Shown here piece by piece: positions 33,313-41,827 of a stretch of DNA of 64,000 nt. Made by a program: the position numbers and the translations under genes. Origin of the DNA: Bin127 sp965243235 (GTDB lineage Bacteria; Chloroflexota; Dehalococcoidia; Lucifugimonadales; Lucifugimonadaceae); assembly GCA_965243235.1 (NCBI GenBank), contig CBDEUI010000004.1:1054001-1118000 (forward strand), given 5' to 3'. Within the stretch, counting starts at the first letter, position 1. Each line of letters begins with the position of its first letter. The notes under the pieces were generated by a model. The model was not told the DNA's origin. It made no database searches and was given only the letters and a program-made list of their open reading frames with translations.

Positions 33313-33896
33313 CCTAACCCCATGATGCCTTTGTGCGCGATTTCGCTGATCGGCTTCCGGTCGTTCGGGGATTCTCGTTCCTGCAAATCTTCGGGCAGTG
33401 CTTCGCGGGGTCCGATCCTGCCGGCGACGAAGCCGCACATCGAGGTGTAGTACTCGTTGGACACCCCCAGCTTTTCGTTCACGGCATCATAGTCGATTCC
33501 AGCCATGCCGTGCGTATAGATGCCCAATGTTCGAGCAGAGAGCGCTAGCGCCATCCACGCGGCACCGGTGTCGAACTGCGAAGTTCTAGGTCTCCGGCCT
33601 TCTTGCGTCTTGGTTTCGGCAAATATGAAGCCGATGAGCGGGGCTTTGCTAGCCCATAGTTGGTTGCCGGGCATCAGTATCGAGTCGAAAATCTCGCGAT
33701 CTGCTCCGTCTGTCTCATAGACGAAGAGCCAGGGTTGCCGGTTGAACGATGAGGGCGACCATCGCGCGCCTTCGAACAGTGAGGCGATTTCGGCGTTGGT
33801 GAGCGGCTCGTCGGAGAAAGAACGTGGGGACCAACGGTTGATGAACAGCGGATCCACATCAGCACTAGCGATGCGCGGGTTTTCAATTTCGGTCAA
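33309..33896 (-). CDS. Nitroreductase family protein
   Basis: This 195-residue FMN-dependent oxidoreductase-fold protein has N-terminal RWSPRSFSDEPLTNAEIASLFEGARWSPSSFNRQPWLFVY, the FMN-binding signature. FDTGAAWMALALSARTLGIYTHGMAGID is the helix that packs on the flavin in partner subunits, and a C-terminal RKP motif is present. The physiological substrate is unknown. It is convergent with the SDR gene. Confidence 0.9.
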   Translation of the reverse strand: MTEIENPRIASADVDPLFINRWSPRSFSDEPLTNAEIASLFEGARWSPSSFNRQPWLFVYETDGADREIFDSILMPGNQLWASKAPLIGFIFAETKTQEGRRPRTSQFDTGAAWMALALSARTLGIYTHGMAGIDYDAVNEKLGVSNEYYTSMCGFVAGRIGPREALPEDLQERESPNDRKPISEIAHKGIMGLG

Positions 33897-33960
33897 TTCG
33901 TGAGTCCTATCGCTTACAGGTAGGTATTTTCAGATCGAATTTCGATTGTAAGTCGGATGC

Positions 33961-34590
33961 TCAGTCGGAGGTTTGAGAACTCCGAAGCTGCGTCGAAGAA
34001 ATCGGGTCCGAAAATTTCTCCTCTGGAATCTCGATTAGCAGTCCCTCAAATCCGGGGGGGATAAACATATCGCGTACGGTGTTGAACGTGCCGTCAGCAC
34101 CATGTCGGCCGCCGACGATGAATCGCGAGCCCAAGTCGCGCAACTCGCTCATAGCATCCAAACTTGGCGTAAGCGAGTCGGTGCCAGTGTAGAAGCGATC
34201 ATCGAACAGTCTGACAGCGGTGTCGTAACCGATTACGAAGGTTGTCTTCGGCATCAACCGTGCCTTTTCCAAGAACGTAGCGGCGCAAGTGATGATGACG
34301 ATATCTCCCGGTTCCTGGAATTGTTGTACCCGTTCATCTAAGTCGGAAGTCGCGATCTCAGGTTTTTCAACGTTACGAACCGAGATCTCGAAACAGGGGG
34401 TCAATGCTTTTCCAGCTACAGACAAACCCGTTTCAAGCAACGCCCGATGCGCCCGATGTAGTGGGCGGAAAGATCCGGCAAGCATGATAGCGTCGTTTGG
34501 AGGCGTGTCCGACCAGCCGTGATTGACGCGATAGACAGCGAGCGACGGTTTTCCGGATATGACCGCTTCAATGTACGACGCGTTCGACAT
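33961..34590 (-). CDS. Nucleotidyltransferase-like protein (cytidylyltransferase fold)
   Basis: This 209-residue protein has a core resembling HIGH-type nucleotidyltransferases: AGSFRPLHRAHRALLE in place of GSFxPLHxGH, and C-terminal SDPISSTQLRSS resembling ISSTxIR. FVIGYDTAVRLFDDRFY is like the strand and loop of NadD-type enzymes. The start is ATG 34590 or GTG 34596, both inside the 3' end of the upstream CinA-like gene. Together they look like a split form of a two-domain CinA-like plus nucleotidyltransferase protein. NAD-related metabolism is a plausible but unproven setting. Confidence 0.72.
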   Translation of the reverse strand: MSNASYIEAVISGKPSLAVYRVNHGWSDTPPNDAIMLAGSFRPLHRAHRALLETGLSVAGKALTPCFEISVRNVEKPEIATSDLDERVQQFQEPGDIVIITCAATFLEKARLMPKTTFVIGYDTAVRLFDDRFYTGTDSLTPSLDAMSELRDLGSRFIVGGRHGADGTFNTVRDMFIPPGFEGLLIEIPEEKFSDPISSTQLRSSQTSD

Positions 34591-35119
34591 TTTCACCGGG
34601 AAGCAGTTGTAGCTCGAGTCGATCTTCGATGCCGAATGCCTCGGCCAGCGCGTTTAAGACGATGGATGAACACACAGCCTCCTCTCCGGCTCGGTCGCGT
34701 TCGCCTTTGTTCATGACTAACGAGTAAGTGGCACCTCGCTGACCGTCGTGCCAGGCAACATGGACGCGGTTTTCGCCTCTGCGATGGCGGTCGGTGGCGA
34801 TTGCAGCTGTGCATGAAAGGCCAATCAGGCGAGTAGGCAGAGGTTCTGGACCCGAGAGTTGGACCGAGTGTTCATACGCCTTGATAGCCATAATTTTGGC
34901 TTCGTCTTTGGAGACATGTTGTTCCGCTTGAGCACCGACGTAGACGTCCAAAGCGGTCCGTGAATACGGTATTTGGGCATCAATCACCGTTCTTGATGCC
35001 CCTGCGACGGAGAAAAGCGCAGAGATCGCGCTTGTCCCCGCACCCGTGATGACTAAGCACGATCTGGCGTCGGCATCGTGGATTTGCTTAATCAACCTGA
35101 ACTGGTCATCGCCGTTCAT
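34568..35119 (-). CDS. CinA C-terminal-like protein
   Basis: This 183-residue protein aligns in pattern with the CinA/PncC amidohydrolase domain: LVITGAGTSAISALFSVAGASRTVIDAQIPYS, HVSKDEAKIMAIKAY, and IGLSCTAAIATDRHRRGENRVHVAW. The nucleotide-loop Gly-rich motif is GAGTSA, where standard PncC proteins have CTGGxxA. Its end overlaps the downstream nucleotidyltransferase-like gene, so the two are probably translationally coupled. It starts immediately after the SDR gene stop (4-base overlap). Confidence 0.78.
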   Translation of the reverse strand: MNGDDQFRLIKQIHDADARSCLVITGAGTSAISALFSVAGASRTVIDAQIPYSRTALDVYVGAQAEQHVSKDEAKIMAIKAYEHSVQLSGPEPLPTRLIGLSCTAAIATDRHRRGENRVHVAWHDGQRGATYSLVMNKGERDRAGEEAVCSSIVLNALAEAFGIEDRLELQLLPGENVERVVH

Positions 35120-35916
35120 GACGCGAGTAATCCTCCGTCAATGCCGACCATCTGTCCAGTCACATAGGAACTTCTGTCAGATAGAAGCCACGCCACGAGT
35201 TCGCCGACTTCGTGCGGTTGTCCGTAGCGCGCAAGCGGTACAGCCGATTCGATCCTGCGCCGCATCTCGGCGTCGCCGCGATCTACCGCGAGCATCATGT
35301 CGGTGTCGATTGGACCGGGGCAAATACCATTCACGCGGATGTTCATCCTGGCATAGTCGAGCGCGGCGGCTTTAGTCATACCAGTGACGGCATGTTTGGT
35401 CGCGGTATATGCAGGCCGTTTGATGTCGGCGCGCAATCCATTGCGAGACGAGTCATTAACGATTGAACCGCCGGTTCCCTGATCCACCATGGCTGCAAGT
35501 TCCGCTTTCATGCAGAGCCAGACTCCTAGAACATTGACCTCCCACGAGCGTCGGAGCACGTCCGCATTCATTTCATGGATTCGTCCAGTGTCCAACAAAA
35601 CACCGGCGTTGTTGAATGCGCAGTCGATTTTTCCGTATGTGTCCAAGGTGTGACTGAGCATGCGCTGGACGTCGGAATTTTCAGTGACATCGGTTTGGAC
35701 CCAGGTCGCCTCTCCACCGTCATTCCGAATATCTTCAGCAACTTCTGCACATAAGTCAGCTCTTCGCGCCGCGATGACCACATTCGCTCCATGCTCGGAA
35801 AGGACTTTGGCGGTTGCCCTGCCGATGCCGGAACTGGCACCAGTGACAAGTGCTGTTTTACCTTTCAAAATTTGAGGCGTGGAATGGTCGATGTTTAGGG
35901 TTGGATTCGATGTCAT
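35116..35916 (-). CDS. Short-chain dehydrogenase/reductase
   Basis: ATG 35916 with an upstream GGAG gives 266 residues; a longer frame reaching 36126 crosses the promoter region and is rejected. SDR motifs are ALVTGASSGIGRATAKVLSEHGANVVIAARR, DVTE, FNNAGV, catalytic YTATK, and the VNGICPGPIDTDM loop. AARRAD after strand 2 suggests NADP preference. The last four bases overlap the CinA-like gene, so an SDR / CinA-like / nucleotidyltransferase operon is likely. Confidence 0.92.
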   Translation of the reverse strand: MTSNPTLNIDHSTPQILKGKTALVTGASSGIGRATAKVLSEHGANVVIAARRADLCAEVAEDIRNDGGEATWVQTDVTENSDVQRMLSHTLDTYGKIDCAFNNAGVLLDTGRIHEMNADVLRRSWEVNVLGVWLCMKAELAAMVDQGTGGSIVNDSSRNGLRADIKRPAYTATKHAVTGMTKAAALDYARMNIRVNGICPGPIDTDMMLAVDRGDAEMRRRIESAVPLARYGQPHEVGELVAWLLSDRSSYVTGQMVGIDGGLLAS

Positions 35917-35953
35917 GAGGCTCCTGCAGAGTTCGAGATTCAGTTGGATTCGG

Positions 35954-35982
35954 TTGACAAACTGCGATTGTGATGCTAGATT
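35954..35982 (+). promoter_or_regulatory. Promoter candidate for the second peptide-transporter operon
   Basis: TTGACA (35954-35959), 17-base spacer, TAGATT (35977-35982), in the divergent gap before the binding-protein gene at 36145. Confidence 0.5.
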
Positions 35983-36144
35983 TACCCGCGTATTGTAAGT
36001 CGCGACGCGTCGTGTATGCTGTATACTCTGCGGAGTTGCAGGCATCCATGACGTGATCATGGCACTGTGAACGACTGGTGGAGCAAGACGCGGCGGATCC
36101 GTGTCTAGAACCATCTCTACCGGCACAATACAGGAGGTTCATTA

Positions 36145-38361
36145 ATGAAACTAAGCTATCTACTCAGGCGGTGGGGATTCCTGCCCTTGACGGTTGCTGT
36201 TGCAACAGCGGCGTTCGTTCTAGCCTGTGGTAGCCCGGATGCGCCTGAGCAACCAGCTCCTGCGGCAACCGCCAGACCGGCCGCCACAGCGGCGCCTGCC
36301 GCAAAGGCAGCAGCAGCCGCGACTGCGCGACCGGCCGAAAAGGCCGCCGCCGCAGCCACTGCCGCACCTGCGATGAAGGGTGAGGCAGCTGCAGAAGCGG
36401 CACCGGCAGCCACCGCGGCACCGGCAGCTACGGCAGCCCCGGCCATGGCCCCCAAGGCTATGGAAGAGGAGGTTGAGGTCGTCTTCGCCACGCGCGGTGT
36501 TGGCGCCGTCATTGGTCTTCCAACTGTCGGTCCGTACCGTGGAACTCCGACGCATGGAGGCGGCGTGGAAGAATACTTCTTCGTATTCGAAAACGGCGAC
36601 CCGATGACTCCAGAACTCGTTGATTCTTGGGACATCGACCCGGCGGGAACCCGCGTCCGCATGAGCATGAAACAAGGCCCCGACGGACAAGGCATTCCGT
36701 TTATCCCTCCAGTAGGGTTTGAAGACCAAGACTTTGGAATCGTTGACGCTGACGAAGTAGTCCGCTACTTCAACGAGTCGAACGCCACCACGAACCCAGA
36801 CACCACTTACGGTAACTCTGGCGACTTGGCGGCAATCTTCTTGGAAGCCAAGAAGATCGACGACTTTACGGTCGAAATCGGTCTAGTATCTCCGGTCTAC
36901 TTCTGTCTTCCGATCTCGCAGTTCGGTTGCTTGAGCGCAGCACGCGGTCTGTACTACCTCAGTCACCAAGACTCCATGGGAGTTGAGTGGGCACGTGAGC
37001 ACCACGTCGGCACCGGCGCGTTCCGACAGGGCCACTGCGTACCTGGTGACCGCTGCACGACCGAGGCCGTTGCCGACCACTGGCGCGTACAGCCCGGTAT
37101 CGACAAGTACACCCAGATCCAGGTTGCAGAGAACAACACTCGTATCGCTATGCTCCGCAACGGCGAAGCAGACTTGGCGCTGTTGGACTTCAAACTGGTC
37201 CCAGGTGTTGTGCAAGAGGGCTACCGCTTCCTCGAGACGATGCCCGGCGGCTTCGTTGGTCAGTCCATCATGTACCCAGGGCTTCTCTGGGAGCACTCGC
37301 ATGCCCGCACTGGCGAACCGCTAGAGCCGTGGAACTGCGAAAACCGTAGCGCCGAAGCAATCGACAACGCTTGCGGTGACGGCCCGAACGAGGGTCCGTA
37401 CACCGAGGACTTCCCGTGGATTGGTAACCCTTGGGGCACGATTGACAGCCCGTGCTCGGATGGTGACGGTCCTGGTCTCGAGCGATGCGGCAACGCACCG
37501 TACGAGGATGTCGACAACCCTCCGGGGATCAGCGACATGGAACAGGCTCGCCTGGTCCGTCTCGCCCAGTCGATCGCAATCGACCGCAACGAGATCAACA
37601 GCGTATTCCTGGATGACAAGGGCGCAGGCATCTACTCCGAGTACATGGGCCCGCACTTCCCAGGTTGGGACCCCGACCGAAACACCGGTTGCTGGGACTG
37701 GCTAGGGAACCGCATTGACTGCGATCCTCGTGCCGCTGGCACCATCTTTGAGAATGGTGTCCCGTGGACGTTGCCTGATGGTGACCTCGAACTTGCGGAC
37801 GCGCTGCTTGCAGCAGCTGGCTACCCGCTGGTTGACGGTAAGCGTCAAGGCATCGAGAGCATGGTGCTCCAGGCCTACGTTGCTGAGATCGGTGAAGTCA
37901 GCCTCGAAATCGCTGACTACATCACTTCGCAGTGGGAACAGCTCGGTATCGAGATCGAGCAGTTGATCGAAGACTACGGCGGAGTCATCTCGCAGAGGAT
38001 GCGACGCCGTGTGCAGTACTTGCCAGTCTTCAAGAACGGCGACGTTCACTCGAACGTCTACCCGCTCGACTGGCCGTTGCCGACAGTTGACACGTCATCC
38101 AGCCGACCCGGTTGGGGCGTAGGCTTCGAGTCTCAGCCAGGCGCGAAGTGGCTGTTTGAGATCCTCGGTGAGCAGGACAAGGCCGTGCGTGAGCAGAAAC
38201 ACCTCGAATGGGTGGACTGGTCAATGTACTGGGTACAGTACGCCGGTGTTGTCGAAGTGCCGAAGGGCCTAGTTGCCGGTCCGAGAATTGCATCTTGGAA
38301 CGGTCGCCAGCAGCACTACAGCAACTGGTCTAGCAACCCTGAGTTCATCGTAATCAGGTAG
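36145..38361 (+). CDS. Peptide-type ABC transporter substrate-binding lipoprotein (SBP_bac_5 family)
   Basis: This 738-residue extracytoplasmic receptor has a signal peptide with lipobox FVLACG (Cys28). An Ala/Pro/Thr-rich spacer of about 75 residues (ATARPAATAAPAAKAAA-like) follows, then an SBP_bac_5 domain with FVFENGDPMTPELVDSWDIDPAG and the RLAQSIAIDRNEINSVFLDD segment. Several Cys pairs in the middle (CENRS...CGDG, CSDGDGPGLERCG) may form disulfides. An AGGAGG Shine-Dalgarno sits 7 bases before the ATG. It is the first gene of a second importer operon without an ATPase gene. Confidence 0.88.
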   Translation: MKLSYLLRRWGFLPLTVAVATAAFVLACGSPDAPEQPAPAATARPAATAAPAAKAAAAATARPAEKAAAAATAAPAMKGEAAAEAAPAATAAPAATAAPAMAPKAMEEEVEVVFATRGVGAVIGLPTVGPYRGTPTHGGGVEEYFFVFENGDPMTPELVDSWDIDPAGTRVRMSMKQGPDGQGIPFIPPVGFEDQDFGIVDADEVVRYFNESNATTNPDTTYGNSGDLAAIFLEAKKIDDFTVEIGLVSPVYFCLPISQFGCLSAARGLYYLSHQDSMGVEWAREHHVGTGAFRQGHCVPGDRCTTEAVADHWRVQPGIDKYTQIQVAENNTRIAMLRNGEADLALLDFKLVPGVVQEGYRFLETMPGGFVGQSIMYPGLLWEHSHARTGEPLEPWNCENRSAEAIDNACGDGPNEGPYTEDFPWIGNPWGTIDSPCSDGDGPGLERCGNAPYEDVDNPPGISDMEQARLVRLAQSIAIDRNEINSVFLDDKGAGIYSEYMGPHFPGWDPDRNTGCWDWLGNRIDCDPRAAGTIFENGVPWTLPDGDLELADALLAAAGYPLVDGKRQGIESMVLQAYVAEIGEVSLEIADYITSQWEQLGIEIEQLIEDYGGVISQRMRRRVQYLPVFKNGDVHSNVYPLDWPLPTVDTSSSRPGWGVGFESQPGAKWLFEILGEQDKAVREQKHLEWVDWSMYWVQYAGVVEVPKGLVAGPRIASWNGRQQHYSNWSSNPEFIVIR

Positions 38362-38427
38362 GTTCCAGAAGAGAATGTGGATTGGAGCCCGGAAATCCTT
38401 GGGGTGATCGGGCCCCAACCGCAAAGG

Positions 38428-38468
38428 TGATGGCGGTTCGCGGGCACTAGACCCGTGTGCCGCCATCA
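38428..38468 (+). terminator. Hairpin between binding protein and permease genes
   Basis: TGATGGCGG (38428-38436) pairs perfectly with CCGCCATCA (38460-38468), with partial inner pairing. It occupies the same operon position as the hairpin at 11614 in the first transporter operon. No other feature is seen in the 276-base gap 38362-38637. Confidence 0.55.
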
Positions 38469-38637
38469 TCGCGCGAGTTGTGCCGATTGGTCATGCGGCA
38501 CTCCGCGCGATCCGAATACAAACTTGACACCGGCAGGCGTCGGTGGGGGATGATTACGCCCTCGAGATGGCCTAACTTCGATGTAAGCCCACATGAGGAC
38601 GCAAGGGATCGCTTGGATATAGCCCCGGGAGCCATCA

Positions 38638-39624
38638 ATGTTTCGTTTCTTGGCAGGTCGCATATTAACTTCACTGATCTCCGTGTTCGGTGCCACTCTC
38701 GCGATATTTATCCTCGTCCACGTCAACCCGAAAGACCCGCGTGAGATCTTTGTGCCCCAAAGCGGGTATGGTCTAACGCAAGAGAGTTGGAATCGCCTCG
38801 GCGACCGTCTTGGGTTCGATAAGCCCGCCCCGGTTCAGTACGTCGAGTGGCTCGGGCGCGTATTTCGACTTGATTTTGGCGTTTCGTTGGGTTTACAGAT
38901 TGACGTTTGGGACATCATCAAAGGTCGTTTAGGTGCGACTGTGCAGTTAGGTATCGGAGGTTGGTTGATTGCTGTTCTGATGGGTATACCTACAGGGGTG
39001 GTCGCAGCCGTGTGGAGGGGAGGTATTTTCGACTACCTCGCCAGGTTCGTGGCTTTGGTTGGACAGGCAGCACCAGCATTCGTTACTGGAATTGTGATGA
39101 TCTGGCTTTTTTCTGTTAACTTGACGGCGATTTCTGATGACAGCCCGTTTGCCTTCTTAAGGATTTTCGCCATGCCAGCAGGAGGGCGGACTCCGGACGA
39201 ATTAAGGTGGAAGGAGTACGTTTTGCCGTGCCTCGCACTGGGTTGGGGGTCGGCTGCGGGACTGATGCGTTTGACGCGATCTTCGATGTTGGAGATTCTC
39301 GATTCAGAGTTCGTGAAGATGGCAAGAGCGAAGGGTGTCGGAAACACGACGGTGATTTTCAAACACGCACTTCGCAACGCTTTGATTGCACCGATTACCT
39401 CGATGCTTTTGCTCTTCGCCGGTTTCTTGAATGGCGCACTGGTGGTCGAGATCGTGTTCTCGTGGCCAGGTATCGGTCAGGTGGCGTTGCAAGAAGCGGT
39501 GCAAAACAACGACTTCCCGTTGCTGCTTGGGACTGTGATCATCTTCCTCATGTATTTCTTGGTGTTTGCCACCCTTGCAGACATCCTCTACACCGTCATC
39601 GACCCACGCGTCCGGCTTAGGTAG
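38638..39624 (+). CDS. Peptide-type ABC transporter permease (DppB/OppB-like)
   Basis: This 328-residue inner-membrane permease has N-terminal FRFLAGRILTSLISVFGATLAIFILVHVNPKDPR of DppB type, an EAA loop FVKMARAKGVGNTTVIFKHALRNALIAP, and C-terminal IDPRVRLR. An extra segment around residues 170-190 (PAGGRTPDELRWKEY) distinguishes it from the permease at 11751. It is preceded by GGGAG and followed by the DppC-like partner after 45 bases. Confidence 0.92.
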   Translation: MFRFLAGRILTSLISVFGATLAIFILVHVNPKDPREIFVPQSGYGLTQESWNRLGDRLGFDKPAPVQYVEWLGRVFRLDFGVSLGLQIDVWDIIKGRLGATVQLGIGGWLIAVLMGIPTGVVAAVWRGGIFDYLARFVALVGQAAPAFVTGIVMIWLFSVNLTAISDDSPFAFLRIFAMPAGGRTPDELRWKEYVLPCLALGWGSAAGLMRLTRSSMLEILDSEFVKMARAKGVGNTTVIFKHALRNALIAPITSMLLLFAGFLNGALVVEIVFSWPGIGQVALQEAVQNNDFPLLLGTVIIFLMYFLVFATLADILYTVIDPRVRLR

Positions 39625-39669
39625 AGGTTAAGCTTCAACACGCAACTTAGATTCTTGGGGTAACTGCGA

Positions 39670-40740
39670 ATGGCAACAGAAGCTGACAGGACGGAAACCA
39701 CAACGGGTTCCGCTACCGAGGAAACCACTCAGGGTGTCACTTATTCAGAGCGGGGTTCGAACCCGTTCACTTTGATTTGGTACTACCTTCGTCGGTACCC
39801 GATCATTCCGATATTTATCCTGTCGCTGTTGTTGATCGCCGCGATCATTGGGCCGTACGTAGCGCCATTTCCGCGTGACAAAGGCTTTTCTCACGATCGC
39901 AACCTTGGGTTGTGGGAACGATCGCGCGCCGCATACATTCCACTAGGCGGCACAACAATCGCCGAGTTGAGCTATCGATCGTGCGATTTCATCGACCCCA
40001 ACGGCGGTACTCAGTCGGAAAACATTGCACAGTGTGGGAAACTGCACATCCTCGGTGCCGACCACACAGGTCGGGACATCTTCAGTCGATTGCTCCATGG
40101 TTCGAGAATTTCGATCGCGGTGGTCACCTTCTCTCTAACATCCGGAATGATACTCGGCACCGCGGTCGCGCTATTCAGCGGATACTACGGCGGAGTATTC
40201 GACGAACTCGTCACGCGGTTTGTAGATATCTGGAACGCGCTTCCATTTTTGATGGTTGCAATCGTGGTGACGCAACTGTTCGGGGCAAAAATCGAGGTGT
40301 TGCTCTGGAAAGTCGATATGTTGTTGTTCGTCTTGATGCTGGTCGCTTGGGTAGGATTCGTCCGAGTGATTCGCGCGCAAGTTTTCGTGTTGCGCGAATT
40401 GGATTACGTAGCAGCCGCTAGAGTCGCCGGTGCCTCAGACATCCGCATCATTTGGAAGCATCTGGTGCCCGGCATCATGAATACAGTCATCGTTGTCGCC
40501 AGCCTAAACACCAGCGGTCTGATCCTCGCCGAGTCGACGCTCAGTTTCGTAGGCGCGGGTATACAACCACCAACGCCAGCGTGGGGTGTGATGACCAACG
40601 AGGGACGCGACTATATCTTGGAAGCGCCACACCTCACCTTAGTTCCGGGAACCGCCATATTCCTTGTGGTTTTGTCAATGAACTTCTTCGGTGATTGGTT
40701 GCGAGACCGTCTCGACCCGCGGCTGCGACAGGTCGCCTAA
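39670..40740 (+). CDS. Peptide-type ABC transporter permease (DppC/OppC-like)
   Basis: This 356-residue permease has a Thr-rich cytoplasmic N-terminus of about 30 residues, then the DppC-type first helix, GADHTGRDIFSRLLHGSRISIAV, the EAA loop YVAAARVAGASDIRIIWKHLVPGIMN, LAESTLSFVGAGIQPPTPAWG and C-terminal FGDWLRDRLDPRLRQ. An unusual Cys-containing insert precedes the GADHTGRD motif (YRSCDFIDPNGG...IAQCGK), in a periplasmic loop. A cupredoxin-like lipoprotein gene follows after 20 bases. Confidence 0.92.
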   Translation: MATEADRTETTTGSATEETTQGVTYSERGSNPFTLIWYYLRRYPIIPIFILSLLLIAAIIGPYVAPFPRDKGFSHDRNLGLWERSRAAYIPLGGTTIAELSYRSCDFIDPNGGTQSENIAQCGKLHILGADHTGRDIFSRLLHGSRISIAVVTFSLTSGMILGTAVALFSGYYGGVFDELVTRFVDIWNALPFLMVAIVVTQLFGAKIEVLLWKVDMLLFVLMLVAWVGFVRVIRAQVFVLRELDYVAAARVAGASDIRIIWKHLVPGIMNTVIVVASLNTSGLILAESTLSFVGAGIQPPTPAWGVMTNEGRDYILEAPHLTLVPGTAIFLVVLSMNFFGDWLRDRLDPRLRQVA

Positions 40741-40760
40741 GCCCCTAATAGGAGGTGCAG

Positions 40761-41426
40761 ATGAAAAACTACGCGCTTGCACTCTTAATTGGCGTGTGGG
40801 GATTGTCAACGTTGACAGTCGCTGCCTTGGCGTGCGGAGAAGTAACTTCGCAGTTCGAGACAATTCAAACCTTCGAAGCAGAACAGAAAGTGATCAATGC
40901 CACCGCAACTGCTGAAGCAGTTATCGCCGAGGGCGGTGATCCAGATGCCGGCATTCAGGTTGGAGCGAATACTATTGCCGCGCAGATCCAAGCCACTGCG
41001 CAAGCCAGAGCGACAGCCGATGCAGAAACTGGTAGCGAGACTGGAGGAAAGGCAGTGGGCACCGACGCGGGTTCCGAACAGGCACAAGTGGAAGGTGCCG
41101 AAGCCGAAGAGATTGAAGTCCCCGAAGGTCCTGCGCTGGAAGGCGAAGCAACCGTCATTATGGCTGATCCTTCAAGATACGAGCCGGAGATAATAAAGGT
41201 CAAAGTCGGAACGACGGTAACTTGGGAGAACCCCCGTGGTAGTCCTACTAGTGCCACGGCATTTGATGACGCCGCCGAACAGTTCGATACCGGCGAATTG
41301 TGGAAATCTTCGTTCAACCCAGAAGTCGGCAGCGCATCCTACACTTTCCAAGTCGTGGGTTGCCACCGCTACCGGTCTGAATTTTCAGGGGACACCGCTA
41401 CCGGCGCTGTCTGCGTCGTTGAATAG
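40761..41426 (+). CDS. Cupredoxin-like lipoprotein with degenerate copper site
   Basis: ATG 40761 sits just after AGGAGG; a GTG at 40755 is too close to it. The signal peptide ends in lipobox AALACG (Cys25), followed by an Ala/Gly/Glu-rich spacer and a C-terminal plastocyanin-like domain: YEPEIIKVKVGTTVTWENP, FDTGELWKSSFNPE and YTFQVVGCHRYRSEF. Type 1 copper ligands are mostly missing: the first His position reads SPTSATA and the C-terminal CxxHxxM loop reads CHRYRSEF. It is probably a structural or altered cupredoxin, possibly linked to the upstream transporter. Confidence 0.75.
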   Translation: MKNYALALLIGVWGLSTLTVAALACGEVTSQFETIQTFEAEQKVINATATAEAVIAEGGDPDAGIQVGANTIAAQIQATAQARATADAETGSETGGKAVGTDAGSEQAQVEGAEAEEIEVPEGPALEGEATVIMADPSRYEPEIIKVKVGTTVTWENPRGSPTSATAFDDAAEQFDTGELWKSSFNPEVGSASYTFQVVGCHRYRSEFSGDTATGAVCVVE

Positions 41427-41565
41427 ACACGCTGAGGAAAGCCAGATACTTGGACACCTCTCACGTGATGCGATGTTTGCGTAACCGCGCCCCTATGGAT
41501 TCTTGCCTACGCGAGAATTACGGTAGTTTTGCAAAGTTCCGATGATGCGACTGTAGCTTCGGGGT

Positions 41566-41772
41566 TTATCCGCCACCGACGGGCCGGACGATCTCCAAGG
41601 TATCCCCATCATTAATGATGGCCTCTGCATAATTGTCGCGTGGCACGACATCGCCGTTATGTGCTACGGCCAGACGACGTCCCGCTAATTCTCGCTCCTC
41701 AATGTAGCGGGCGAGTGAAATCGGTTTGGGAAGTTCGAGGTCCCGACCGTTAATTGTTACGTGTATCGGCAT
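41566..41772 (-). CDS. thiS: Sulfur carrier protein ThiS/MoaD-like
   Basis: This 68-residue beta-grasp sulfur carrier ends VGGG, where C-terminal thiocarboxylation occurs in ThiS. Motifs ITINGR-like VTINGRDLELP, VAHNGDVVPRDNY and INDGDTLEIVRPVGGG match ThiS, used in thiamine thiazole synthesis. No thiG, thiF or other thiamine gene is adjacent; it trails the clpX gene by 55 bases on the same strand, so it may be cotranscribed. A MoaD-like role cannot be excluded. Confidence 0.85.
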   Translation of the reverse strand: MPIHVTINGRDLELPKPISLARYIEERELAGRRLAVAHNGDVVPRDNYAEAIINDGDTLEIVRPVGGG

Positions 41773-41827
41773 CTGGATCCGGGCCGACGGAGATCGAAGT
41801 GGTGGTTAAGATACGAAAAGTGGGGTG

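Noticed and set aside
35917..36126. Longer N-terminus for the SDR gene
   Set aside because: It would cross the divergent promoter region; ATG 35916 has a GGAG site and the SDR fold starts soon after.
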